From: a virus
Virus record (IMG/VR): IMGVR_UViG_3300042539_000280
Span: 62,001 to 126,000 of that record
DNA length: 64,000 bases
Strand: one strand, 5' to 3'
Part shown: in pieces, positions 34,836-41,524 of the stretch
How the letters are laid out: each line of letters begins with the position of its first letter
Position numbering within the stretch: position 1 is the first letter of the stretch
The notes under the pieces: model-generated
Database searches by the model: none
What the model saw: the letters and a program-made list of their open reading frames with translations, nothing else
Told to the model about the DNA's origin: nothing
Made by a program: the position numbers and the translations under genes

Positions 34836-34906
34836 GTGGAGGCGGTGGGAACTGCCCCCACGTCCAAGAAGCCTATATTCCGTCTCTCAACGATCTAAGC
34901 ATGGTA

Positions 34907-34935
34907 TTTATAGCACATTTATGTCAGATTGTCAA
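34907..34935 (-). promoter_or_regulatory. tmRNA promoter (sigma70-like; also contains TATAAATA)
   Basis: TTGACA (34930-34935), 17 nt, TATAAA (34907-34912) with extended -10 TGC directly before it. Initiation about 7 nt downstream would fall at position 34900, the first base of the acceptor piece. The -10 is also part of an exact TATAAATA (34905-34912), so early and late polymerase could both use it. It overlaps the 3' end of the upstream oxygenase gene. Confidence 0.8.
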
Positions 34936-35521
34936 TAGCATTATCATTATAATAACTGAACCACCCGGTATAGATATACTTTTCCTGAGTTGGTGAAGTA
35001 ATACCTCTATGGGTAAATGTCCAATCAGCAGGCCAGATTATGGTCAATCCTTTTTCTGGTCTAATTTTTATTTTTTGGTGATAAAATCCTGTTTCGCCTT
35101 GATCCGTAACATCATTAAGATATGTAATAAAAACCAAATGTCTTGAACTCATAGGACGACTATAACAAGCCCTTTCGGAATGCCATCCGTGATAACCTCC
35201 GCCTGGAGGATAATATTGTAAATTTCCAGTTTCTACTGTTTTCCAAGGGTCGGAACAATTACAATAAGGATATTTTTCAATATACAAATCAATACACTTT
35301 TGTAATTCATCATTATAGATTTTAGATATGGTAGGATCTTCCAATTTGCAATCTATACTGTCTTTCATAGACTTATTAACAATTGCATATTCTCCAGAAA
35401 GACCTTGCCATTTATTGGAGGTATTCTTATGATAATCTATCATAAGGTCGCAAACTTGTTTGCTAATATACCATCCACATATAAAGTTATCAAACTGATT
35501 TATAAAGTGTTCTCGTAACAT
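34919..35521 (-). CDS. Putative 2OG-Fe(II) oxygenase (prolyl-hydroxylase-like)
   Basis: 200 residues. The core contains LQYYPPGGGYHGWHSERACYSRP (His114-x-Glu116 in the iron-binding position), LVFITYLNDVTDQGETGFYHQ, and GLTIIWPADWTFTHRGITSP (His171), with Lys181 where 2OG-binding arginine is usual. HxE instead of HxD is a tolerated variant in some members. The substrate is unknown. Its 3' end contains the tmRNA promoter. Confidence 0.7.
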   Translation of the reverse strand: MLREHFINQFDNFICGWYISKQVCDLMIDYHKNTSNKWQGLSGEYAIVNKSMKDSIDCKLEDPTISKIYNDELQKCIDLYIEKYPYCNCSDPWKTVETGNLQYYPPGGGYHGWHSERACYSRPMSSRHLVFITYLNDVTDQGETGFYHQKIKIRPEKGLTIIWPADWTFTHRGITSPTQEKYIYTGWFSYYNDNAIDNLT

Positions 35522-35523
35522 TA

Positions 35524-35640
35524 TTATTCCGTATGTATTTCATTCTCAAACTCCTCAATCCAAGGACCAGTTACCTTTTCTTCTTTAATTGCACGGATTT
35601 GACGTTCGGTCTCTGGCGAGACATTCGAGGAACTTAGCAT
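35524..35640 (-). CDS. Small ORF overlapping the lipoprotein gene (38 aa)
   Basis: ATG at 35638-35640 opens MLSSSNVSPETERQIRAIKEEKVTGPWIEEFENEIHTE in a second frame. It overlaps the last 56 bases of the lipoprotein gene and ends 2 nt before the next gene start, filling what would otherwise be an odd gap. Upstream of the ATG the same frame encodes a hydrophobic stretch, so a non-ATG start would give a membrane-anchored form. The ribosome-binding site (GGTGA) is weak. Product function unknown. Confidence 0.4.
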   Translation of the reverse strand: MLSSSNVSPETERQIRAIKEEKVTGPWIEEFENEIHTE

Positions 35641-35713
35641 TGTCACCGACACTATTACAACCAGCGATACCAAGACTAAGAAACACCAAGGCGATTAGAT
35701 AAAACTTTTTCAT
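35585..35713 (-). CDS. Tiny lipoprotein (42 aa)
   Basis: MKKFYLIALVFLSLGIAGCN is a textbook lipoprotein signal peptide with lipobox IAGC and Cys19 as the lipidation site. The mature part is only 24 residues with two further cysteines (ECLARDRTSNPCN). The ATG overlaps the upstream stop (ATGA). Small lipoproteins in phages serve as outer spanins or as superinfection-exclusion proteins; no lysis gene is adjacent, so neither can be assigned. Confidence 0.6.
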   Translation of the reverse strand: MKKFYLIALVFLSLGIAGCNSVGDNAKFLECLARDRTSNPCN

Positions 35714-35913
35714 TTGAATACCTCCCAAAACTCTTTCATTGCTAATTCGTAGTCCAATACCAATTCTTTACCTTCTGCCAGTGTATCAACAATCTGTAAT
35801 AGTTTGATACCAGCAGGATCATTTTCAAGATAGGCAAAGCGACCATCTTCGGTAGCAGCACATGCCACATAGTTGTCATCCGATATATAGCAAGTTTTAG
35901 TAGCCTGTTTCAT
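35710..35913 (-). CDS. Hypothetical protein (67 aa)
   Basis: 67 residues: CYISDDNYVACAATEDGRFAYLENDPAGIKLLQIVDTLAEGKELVLDYELAMKEFWEVFK. No recognised motif; a beta strand region is followed by helices. It overlaps the nuclease gene by 17 nt and is coupled by ATGA to the lipoprotein gene. Confidence 0.5.
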   Translation of the reverse strand: MKQATKTCYISDDNYVACAATEDGRFAYLENDPAGIKLLQIVDTLAEGKELVLDYELAMKEFWEVFK

Positions 35914-36571
35914 CCCTGAATTGCCTTATTTTTCGTGCCAACTCTGGTATATAATCTCTGCGGTTCTTGACAAACACCTGAGGTGGTTCATGGTCGACCG
36001 AGATCAAAACCACGATTTGCTTACACTGAATACCTGTCATTTCTTCATACATCAAGGAATAACAGGTACATTGTTCAAAGTAATTTAGAATCCACTCCTC
36101 TTTCTTTGGTTTCAGAGAAGTTTTGAAGTCAATAATAGAAGGGACGCCATCAAACTCGGCAATACAGTCCACTTGGCCAGCGAGACCAACTGTCTCTGAA
36201 TAGAGCATAGTTTCCAGATAGTGAACATTATCAATCCTGTCAATAGTAGGGCGGATATCCAGAAATGCATGTTGCATGTCTGGCATTACATCTTCTTCTG
36301 TGAGGAATCCTGTCTGATTAGAGAGATAAGATTCCATAAGAGAATGGAATTTTGTACCTCTGCGGCTTGCTCGTGCCGAGATTTTGTTCGCTTCTTCTTC
36401 CCCGACTTTTTTGCGCCACTTCTGTATGCTGTCTCCTTTGAAATGAGATAGAAAAGTAGTAACCGACGGGAGTTTAGTACCGTTTGGTGAAACGTAGTAT
36501 CGTTTTCCATTGTGTTCCTGTCTTTCAAGTGTGCATAATGTATCTGTGTTTATATGGGTAAATGTTTTCAC
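35897..36571 (-). CDS. PD-(D/E)XK exonuclease, MGME1/RecB-like
   Basis: 224 residues with RRGTKFHSLMESYL (His76 motif), HYLETMLYSETVGLAGQVDCIAEFDGVPSIIDFKTS (Glu120, Asp135, Asp148-x-Lys150) and EWILNYFEQCTCYSLMYEEMTG. This is the order seen in the MGME1 (mitochondrial genome maintenance exonuclease) and phage RecB/Cas4-like nuclease family. It probably trims single-stranded DNA ends or degrades host DNA. It overlaps the neighbouring oxygenase gene by ATGA. Confidence 0.8.
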   Translation of the reverse strand: MKTFTHINTDTLCTLERQEHNGKRYYVSPNGTKLPSVTTFLSHFKGDSIQKWRKKVGEEEANKISARASRRGTKFHSLMESYLSNQTGFLTEEDVMPDMQHAFLDIRPTIDRIDNVHYLETMLYSETVGLAGQVDCIAEFDGVPSIIDFKTSLKPKKEEWILNYFEQCTCYSLMYEEMTGIQCKQIVVLISVDHEPPQVFVKNRRDYIPELARKIRQFRDETGY

Positions 36572-37071
36572 AATAAACTAAACTTGAACGCAATACTTTC
36601 CCGTTGCGTCTTACAATATACGGTTGGTTCCAATGGACAATGCCATAGATCCGATCTAAAAAGAATTGCAGAATTAGATTCTGGCCAATAAGATTCAATA
36701 TTATCACCATTCTTTATCATAAGATGGCCTCCATATTCGGGTTTCCAATTTTCGTGTATATAATATACCAAAGAGTATTCACAACCAGGTATATCTTGAT
36801 GAAACATGCCGCATTGACCGTGTGCTTGTCCATTAGCATAAACACGAGAAATTTCTATCTTTTTAGCAAGAAACTCCTCTATTTTATACGAAAAGAGGTT
36901 TTTTATTCTAATAGATTTCATTAGGTCTTTGAACCAGAATGTTCTGGTTTCAGGTGTTGATTGACTATATCCTTCCAACGACCAATTATACTTATTACAT
37001 TCCATAATAAGTCCATTTCTTTCATCGTCTGTTAGAAAGTTTTTCCATGCTATAATCTGTTCCATCAGCAA
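36568..37071 (-). CDS. Putative 2OG-Fe(II) oxygenase (167 aa)
   Basis: GQCGMFHQDIPGCEYSLVYYIHENWKPEYGGHLMIK gives His91-x-Asp93, and SNSAILFRSDLWHCPLEPTVYCKTQRESIAFKF gives distal His144 and 2OG-binding Arg157. All key residues of a 2OG-Fe(II) oxygenase are present, so the enzyme is probably active. Substrate unknown; possibilities include a protein side chain or a modified base. It overlaps the upstream 90-aa gene by 7 nt. Confidence 0.8.
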   Translation of the reverse strand: MLMEQIIAWKNFLTDDERNGLIMECNKYNWSLEGYSQSTPETRTFWFKDLMKSIRIKNLFSYKIEEFLAKKIEISRVYANGQAHGQCGMFHQDIPGCEYSLVYYIHENWKPEYGGHLMIKNGDNIESYWPESNSAILFRSDLWHCPLEPTVYCKTQRESIAFKFSLL

Positions 37072-37337
37072 CCCACGTCCTGGTCTTTTTCTTCAATGGC
37101 ATGTTTTGCCCAGTTACCAAAGAAACCACGAGCAAATTTCCATTCGTGTGCCTTGACACGTTTGGTAAAATCCATTGTGGTCATAGCGATTGGATATCGC
37201 ATGACATCTTGAACACCATTACGGATAACAGCATTGATATATTGGTTTAGGATAAGGTTGGATTCTTCCTTAGTGTATTCGCTCTTATTGAGAGCATCCA
37301 CGAGAGCATTGATTTCATCTTCCACAGAACCGGCCAT
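37065..37337 (-). CDS. Hypothetical protein (90 aa)
   Basis: Helical protein: DEINALVDALNKSEYTKEESNLILNQYINAVIRNGVQDVMRYPIAMTTMDFTKRVKAHEWKFARGFFGNWAKHAIEEKDQDVGC. No known domain. It is the first gene of a unit with its own promoter at 37358-37386 and an AGGAG ribosome-binding site. Confidence 0.6.
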   Translation of the reverse strand: MAGSVEDEINALVDALNKSEYTKEESNLILNQYINAVIRNGVQDVMRYPIAMTTMDFTKRVKAHEWKFARGFFGNWAKHAIEEKDQDVGC

Positions 37338-37357
37338 AATATAACTCCTATTCTATT

Positions 37358-37386
37358 ATTATATAGTAAAGGGCCGAGGAAGTCAA
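37358..37386 (-). promoter_or_regulatory. Sigma70-type promoter upstream of the oxygenase/nuclease operon
   Basis: TTGACT (37381-37386), 17 nt, TATAAT (37358-37363) on the minus strand, about 21 nt before the 90-aa gene. The -35 lies in the loop of the hairpin after phoH, so terminator and promoter are interleaved as at gp32. Confidence 0.75.
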
Positions 37387-37396
37387 CCCTCGGCCC
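37371..37396 (-). terminator. Hairpin terminator after phoH
   Basis: A perfect 9-bp stem GGGCCGAGG/CCTCGGCCC with an 8-nt loop begins 7 nt after the phoH stop on the minus strand and is followed by TTTACTATA. The T-run is short, so termination may be partial. It overlaps the next promoter. Confidence 0.6.
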
Positions 37397-37403
37397 GATA
37401 CCT

Positions 37404-38120
37404 TTATAGTCCCATTTCCGTTTTCTGAATAATATATTCCTTGACAACACCAGAACGGACAATATCCTCAATTGCAAATTCAATATGGTCGAATGATGGC
37501 ATACGGCGAGTAATGGCCATCAATTCTTTGATACCAGTCTTGTCATGTGGTTTGTGCAAATCAGTCTGACGATAATCTCCGGAGAATATAATCTTTGAGT
37601 TATTACCAATACGGGTCATAACGGTATCAATTTCGGAGAATGTCATGTTTTCGCACTCGTCAACAATGATGATTGAGTCATTGAAGGTCATACCACGCAA
37701 GAAGGAGGTGGTAGTAAATTCAACGAGGTTCTTTATCTTCAAAATCTTATAACCATCACCACGACCGAATAGGTCGTCACAAATCTCTTGGTAAGGTTGT
37801 TCATAAACTTCCGCTTTTTGTTTCTCTGTTCCGGGCAAGAAACCCATATCACGAGACGGTACGACCGAACGGATGATAACAACCTTTTTATATATGTCGT
37901 TTTCTAAAACCTCCTTTAGAGCAAGATATGTTGACAGAAACGTTTTACCAGTTCCTGCATAACCATGTAGCATGAGATTTTTACCAGCATAATAAGCATC
38001 AAAGACATTCTGTTGATTGACTGTTAGAGGTTGAATGTGTCTGAGTTCAAAATGGTTTTTCTCGGCATGGTTTTCACCATGGTGCTGTTGGTTATTGTTT
38101 CTTCTGGATTTACGAGACAT
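37404..38120 (-). CDS. phoH: PhoH-like P-loop ATPase
   Basis: Walker A GYAGTGKTF (residues 53-61) and Walker B SIIIVDECENM, with VPSRDMGFLPGTEKQKAEVYEQPY and FSGDYRQTDL between and after, identify PhoH. The start at 38120 follows AAAGG and gives 238 residues; a longer frame from 38273 would run through the upstream terminator and is not believed. The N-terminus is basic and N/Q/H-rich. PhoH is common in T4-like marine phages, with a proposed RNA-related ATPase role. Confidence 0.9.
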   Translation of the reverse strand: MSRKSRRNNNQQHHGENHAEKNHFELRHIQPLTVNQQNVFDAYYAGKNLMLHGYAGTGKTFLSTYLALKEVLENDIYKKVVIIRSVVPSRDMGFLPGTEKQKAEVYEQPYQEICDDLFGRGDGYKILKIKNLVEFTTTSFLRGMTFNDSIIIVDECENMTFSEIDTVMTRIGNNSKIIFSGDYRQTDLHKPHDKTGIKELMAITRRMPSFDHIEFAIEDIVRSGVVKEYIIQKTEMGL

Positions 38121-38165
38121 ATATTTACCTTTATCGTTACTGTTATTCACTGTCTCATAACAAAA

Positions 38166-38198
38166 AGAGGTCGATGCCTTTTTACGGGCACGACCTCT
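38166..38198 (-). terminator. Rho-independent terminator upstream of phoH
   Basis: On the minus strand AGAGGTCG and CGACCTCT (38191-38198 and 38166-38173) pair perfectly with an inner GCC/GGC extension, followed by TTTTTG. It lies about 30 nt after the stop of the 87-aa gene and so ends that transcript before phoH. Confidence 0.8.
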
Positions 38199-38229
38199 AA
38201 ACTTTTTAGATGGAGGATTTTCTGACAGA

Positions 38230-38493
38230 TTATATCTCCTTGGGAATGTCCCAGCGTTTACTCGCAACCGCATCGGCTTGTGGTACCGCCGACTTGATAC
38301 GGCCTAGAACATACTTTTGAAAATCTGCTGGAGGTTTGGTGATACCGACGTTTACAGGATCCACCATTGTAAAGTTACGGAGGACCTGTGATAAATGTGG
38401 ATTATTCTTCTCGTATTCATCACGTTCTGCAATGGTCATGGTATTGGTGTGTTCTTCACCTGTCTCTTTATTCATCCATGTATAATTAGGCAT
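38230..38493 (-). CDS. Small conserved phage protein, tandem paralogue 1 (87 aa)
   Basis: MPNYTWMNKETGEEHTNTMTIAERDEYEKNNPHLSQVL begins with the MPxYxxxxKxTGExxxxxMxIxExDEfxxxNPxLxxvL pattern that recurs in T4-like phages; the adjacent gene repeats it. The extra C-terminal half (FTMVDPVNVGITKPPADFQKYVLGRIKSAVPQ) contains a stretch rich in P and K. No enzymatic motif and no zinc-finger cysteines. Function unknown. Confidence 0.7.
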   Translation of the reverse strand: MPNYTWMNKETGEEHTNTMTIAERDEYEKNNPHLSQVLRNFTMVDPVNVGITKPPADFQKYVLGRIKSAVPQADAVASKRWDIPKEI

Positions 38494-38687
38494 TATGCAT
38501 TATCCTTTGGGTCATATGCTTTGTTATTCTTGATCCCACCATTCATATTAGCACCTAGAAAATGTGGTGCTGATAGTAGTTTCTCAAGTTCTGGATGATT
38601 CTCTAAAAATTCATCCAGTTCGGAGATGGACATGAATACATCGAATGTCTCTCCGGTTTGTTTATCACGAAACGAATATGTTGGCAT
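38493..38687 (-). CDS. Small conserved phage protein, tandem paralogue 2 (64 aa)
   Basis: MPTYSFRDKQTGETFDVFMSISELDEFLENHPELEKLL matches its downstream neighbour across the first 40 residues, indicating duplication. Ends GGIKNNKAYDPKDNA. The stop shares one base with the next start. Function unknown. Confidence 0.7.
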   Translation of the reverse strand: MPTYSFRDKQTGETFDVFMSISELDEFLENHPELEKLLSAPHFLGANMNGGIKNNKAYDPKDNA

Positions 38688-38699
38688 TATAAATCCTAT

Positions 38700-39251
38700 T
38701 TAGTTGAATTGTGCTACAAAACAATATCTATATGGATAAGATGATAAAGAAATTGGTGCTGGCTTATGCATTAGACTATTATCAAATACCACTATTCGAT
38801 TAGGTCTAAACTCTACGGCCATTTCGACTTCACCTTTAGAATTACAGAATAATGTTTCTCCGCCCCAATCTTTATCCCATTTATTGTTCACATAATATAA
38901 TAGGGTCTTTCTACTCTTACCATCATACTTCATATCATCAGAATGAAAATGATATTGCGACATATGAGTTGATAGAACAACCCATGAGTTTTTCAATGTG
39001 GTGAAATGTTTTTGGAGAGGTAAGATATTGGTGCTATTGAATAGGCCAAAGTTATCCAAATCTTCATTTGAGAATTGACACCTTAGAAAACTGTCTCTTT
39101 CCATCTGCAAGACGGTGAAAGAGACTGACCCTACTTTATAGTATGAGGTTTCTACGAAACTCTGGAATTTGAAAATCTCATAATCTTCAAAAACGTTATC
39201 ATAGATGAATATATTTTCACCCGTTGATAACGTTCTTATTGTTTCTATCAT
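38700..39251 (-). CDS. Putative 2OG-Fe(II) oxygenase (183 aa)
   Basis: The start at 39251 is favoured because it forms an ATGA overlap with the upstream stop; one 4 codons earlier is possible. Contains SQYHFHSDDMKYD (His103-x-Asp105), LLYYVNNKWDKDWGGETLFCN, and IVVFDNSLMHKPAPI (His162) with PYRYCFVAQF (Arg175), so all catalytic residues are present. The N-terminal part (ENIFIYDNVFEDYEIFKFQSF) is that of phage-encoded oxygenases. Substrate unknown. Confidence 0.8.
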   Translation of the reverse strand: MIETIRTLSTGENIFIYDNVFEDYEIFKFQSFVETSYYKVGSVSFTVLQMERDSFLRCQFSNEDLDNFGLFNSTNILPLQKHFTTLKNSWVVLSTHMSQYHFHSDDMKYDGKSRKTLLYYVNNKWDKDWGGETLFCNSKGEVEMAVEFRPNRIVVFDNSLMHKPAPISLSSYPYRYCFVAQFN

Positions 39252-39814
39252 CCTGTAATCCACTCAGGAGGCTTACGGTTCTTCCACTTGTGAAGATGTG
39301 CCTTGCCATACTTATAATAGTTTCGATAGTTCTCCATCGGAAACTGTGATATGATATATTTAGGATCCATGGCACTTGGAGGTGGAGTCATATAGTCAGT
39401 ATGTATAATTTTTCCTGGAAGAACCTCTAGCATATCAAGCAGGCCAGATGACTCAACTTTATGGATTTTACCATAGCGGTGGGTATATTCGTCACAATGT
39501 TCTTTGAGATACTGCCAGGTCCAGGCATAGTTATGACTATTATCACGGCACCAGATAGCACAAGGATGATTGATATGTGTAGCCTTATACAGCATAGTGT
39601 TACGCATATCATTCACAGATGGAAATTCATATCTGGTATGGTTACGCACCTTACCAGACGCAAGAGTCCGCTCCTCGATGATTGGTGTACCATCGAGGAT
39701 ACGGTGTGCGGTAGATAGCAACTGCGCCGCTTCGAGGATCATCTTGACACAATGCGAGTCAACGGACCACTCGGCACACTTTTGAGGATCAGGGTCAATA
39801 TAAAACAGGTTCAT
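39248..39814 (-). CDS. Conserved phage protein, possible DNA-glycosylase-like (188 aa)
   Basis: MNLFYIDPDPQKCAEWSVDSHCVKMILEAAQLLSTAHRILDG is a widespread phage pattern. It is followed by ASGKVRNHTRYEFPSVN, THINHPCAIWCRDNSHNYAWTWQYLKEHCDEYTHRYGKIHK and PKYIISQFPMENYRNYYKYGKAHLHKWKNRKPPEW. The H-rich, W-rich helical layout resembles the pyrimidine-dimer glycosylase-type helical fold, but the catalytic N-terminal threonine/glutamate of T4 DenV is not clear, so function stays open. The gene overlaps the ligase by ATGA. Confidence 0.7.
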   Translation of the reverse strand: MNLFYIDPDPQKCAEWSVDSHCVKMILEAAQLLSTAHRILDGTPIIEERTLASGKVRNHTRYEFPSVNDMRNTMLYKATHINHPCAIWCRDNSHNYAWTWQYLKEHCDEYTHRYGKIHKVESSGLLDMLEVLPGKIIHTDYMTPPPSAMDPKYIISQFPMENYRNYYKYGKAHLHKWKNRKPPEWITG

Positions 39815-40935
39815 AGGTCTCTATCACCTTTCCAAAATGCCACGACAACAGGGAAACGGAGTTTACCGTCATCAGTCTTATTCTGATACCGTATCGTTAC
39901 GCTTGTATATCCATAATCATTATACAACAGGTCATGCAACGTGTCAAACGAGCCTCGCACTCCCGCAAACTGTGTGGTTCCGTCTTTCAAACGGATTTCA
40001 ATCCGCTTTACAGCATCGGCCCAGTTACCTTTACCTTCTTCCATAGAGACGATTTCAAATTCATCGTCCTCAAATTCCTTATGCTTGATAAGGTTCTTAG
40101 AACGCTTACCTTCATAAGATGAGTCGATAACACGAAGCATTTGACCTTCATATCCACTTTCAAGATATTCGCCGAGCATCATTTCAATGTCATGTTCATC
40201 CTGAATATTGGAGGTCTTTACAGCCTGAACAATCGGATAATAACGATTACCAAAAGAGTTGCCTCGGCTAATATGACTATTGATAAAGGAAAGCCGATCA
40301 ATGAACGGACCATCCATAATCACATCATACACATGATACTGAACCAACTTTGAGGCTTCGATATAGTCTTTTGTTTCAGGCTTAGTCTTACGAACAAGCG
40401 AGATAATCTTTTCGAAGTTGTCTCTTAGTTCATGGTTATACAGTTCACCATCTAACACGGCATCAGGAAATGCCTGAAAGAGCGGATCAAGTGCCTCAAG
40501 AATATGAGGACAAGAAACAATCGGCTTGCCATTGCGTGACTGCATACCATCTTTAGAGATAAGGCAGCGAACACCATCAAGTTTCGGCTGTGAGAAATAC
40601 GGGAACTTGTTATGCTTCTTCGGATCATACTTGTCGGCCAACATGCACTCAAAGAATTTAGCACCAAAGTAAATAGACTCACCAACAGAGGTGTGATATT
40701 TACCCTGGTTCTGTTTCTTTGTATATTCAGCATCAACCTCGGCCTTCACCTGCTCGGCAACAGTCGTCGCATTAGAACGACCAACGTTCTTGGCCTCAGG
40801 ATACTGCCAACCAGAAACTACAATCTTGCCACCTTCGATGCCAGAATGTGTGCGATACTTTTCGTTATCGTATTCCATCCACCAGACACGAGTTTTGCCC
40901 GTGGTGTCGATCTTGTAGAGTTTGTCGGCGTTCAT
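39811..40935 (-). CDS. ATP-dependent DNA ligase with WGR-like N-terminal domain
   Basis: Residues about 1-80 (LYKIDTTGKTRVWWMEYDNEKYRTHSGIEGGK..., KNVGRSNATTVAEQVKAEVDAEYTKKQNQGKY) look like the WGR-type domain found on some phage ligases. Motif I is PKLDGVRC with the adenylated Lys118. Others are SRNG (motif Ia), LDGELYN (III), YEGQMLR (IV) and LIKHKEFEDDEFEIV (V), followed by an OB-fold. 374 residues is short and fits phage enzymes. It seals nicks after RNase H action in lagging-strand synthesis. It lies in the same operon as the genes to its left. Confidence 0.9.
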   Translation of the reverse strand: MNADKLYKIDTTGKTRVWWMEYDNEKYRTHSGIEGGKIVVSGWQYPEAKNVGRSNATTVAEQVKAEVDAEYTKKQNQGKYHTSVGESIYFGAKFFECMLADKYDPKKHNKFPYFSQPKLDGVRCLISKDGMQSRNGKPIVSCPHILEALDPLFQAFPDAVLDGELYNHELRDNFEKIISLVRKTKPETKDYIEASKLVQYHVYDVIMDGPFIDRLSFINSHISRGNSFGNRYYPIVQAVKTSNIQDEHDIEMMLGEYLESGYEGQMLRVIDSSYEGKRSKNLIKHKEFEDDEFEIVSMEEGKGNWADAVKRIEIRLKDGTTQFAGVRGSFDTLHDLLYNDYGYTSVTIRYQNKTDDGKLRFPVVVAFWKGDRDL

Positions 40936-40938
40936 TGC

Positions 40939-41313
40939 TTAACATCCTTCGTCGGATATGATTTCTAAACCAACATCGGGACCGAAGTTGATTTCTCTGC
41001 TAATTTGTTCTTCCCGATGTTTAACACTATCGAAGATAAAACGCAACTTGTTTTCTGTTGGCCAGAAACTTAGATAAGCGTTTTCACGATCAAATAGTTC
41101 CAGATATTCTTTCTCCGTGATAACACGATGGGAAAAGATATCTTCCGCAATATGATTCTGTGATACTTCTTCTAGTTTGTCTTGATAAGTTCCGGCTGTA
41201 ATAGCGTCGGTCACATCATCAAGAGCATAATCATTTGGCTCACTATCAGGTAGTCGCACAACATATGTGTGGCGGAATGTGGAAACAGTTTCGACTAGGA
41301 CAAGTTTGGACAT
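40939..41313 (-). CDS. Hypothetical protein (124 aa)
   Basis: 124 residues: MSKLVLVETVSTFRHTYVVRLPDSEPNDYALDDVTDAITAG... with a later HIAEDIFSHRVITEKEYLELFDRENAYLSFWPTENKLRFIFDSV. Similar proteins with a HTYVVR...A.D.V start and HI.EDI.S...I....Y...FD...YL..W motif recur in phages without assigned function. Acidic. It precedes the ligase by 3 nt. Confidence 0.65.
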   Translation of the reverse strand: MSKLVLVETVSTFRHTYVVRLPDSEPNDYALDDVTDAITAGTYQDKLEEVSQNHIAEDIFSHRVITEKEYLELFDRENAYLSFWPTENKLRFIFDSVKHREEQISREINFGPDVGLEIISDEGC

Positions 41314-41317
41314 TATA

Positions 41318-41524
41318 TCAACTCCGTTCGATTAAGTCAAGTAGATTAGATAGGAAGCGTTCCTCAGAACCACATTGGCCTACGATACCTTCCCAAATTG
41401 GATCAATGCGAGACCGTGCCGCAAAGTCATGTTTGATACGGCGAATTTCAGCCAGTCGTTCATATAGTTTTTCTTTGATTTCGATTAGTGCCACATCGGC
41501 GCTTTTAGTTAGAAACTCTGTCAT
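41318..41524 (-). CDS. Hypothetical protein (68 aa)
   Basis: MTEFLTKSADVALIEIKEKLYERLAEIRRIKHDFAARSRIDPIWEGIVGQCGSEERFLSNLLDLIERS. Predicted all-helical with an amphipathic N-terminal helix. No motif. ATGA-coupled to the preceding 138-aa gene. Confidence 0.55.
   Translation of the reverse strand: MTEFLTKSADVALIEIKEKLYERLAEIRRIKHDFAARSRIDPIWEGIVGQCGSEERFLSNLLDLIERS

Larger units (their letters stand above)
34605..34900 (-). ncRNA. ssrA: Circularly permuted two-piece tmRNA (ssrA)
   Basis: Read on the minus strand, the acceptor piece comes first (about 34900-34834): GCTTAGATC..., a T-arm (GTGGG/CCCAC), the acceptor strand CGCCTCC and an encoded ACCA. An intervening segment of about 85 nt follows, closed by a 13-bp inverted repeat. 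Then comes the coding piece from 34748: GGGGGCGATTCAGGTTCGAC is the canonical tmRNA 5' end, and its GGGGGCG pairs with CGCCTCC. A resume codon GCA opens a tag frame ANDNNAYEAFALAA-stop. GATC..AAGC (34696-34705) can pair with GCTT.GATC (34892-34900) as helix P2. Tagging rescues stalled ribosomes; the permuted order is that of alphaproteobacteria. The 3' boundary is approximate. Confidence 0.93.

Noticed and set aside
34834-34864. Possible tRNA gene fragment (T-arm plus CCA)
   Set aside because: No anticodon arm precedes it; it is the acceptor piece of the permuted tmRNA.
34781-34996. 71-codon plus-strand frame over the tmRNA
   Set aside because: The RNA structure and tag explain the conservation; the frame has no ribosome-binding site and crosses the tmRNA promoter.
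35585-35713. Interpretation of the lipoprotein pair as a spanin set
   Set aside because: Both products are too short to span the periplasm and the lysis genes are 24 kb away.
37404-38273. Longer phoH start adding 51 codons
   Set aside because: It would pass through a clear terminator and lacks a ribosome-binding site; the ATG at 38120 is used instead.
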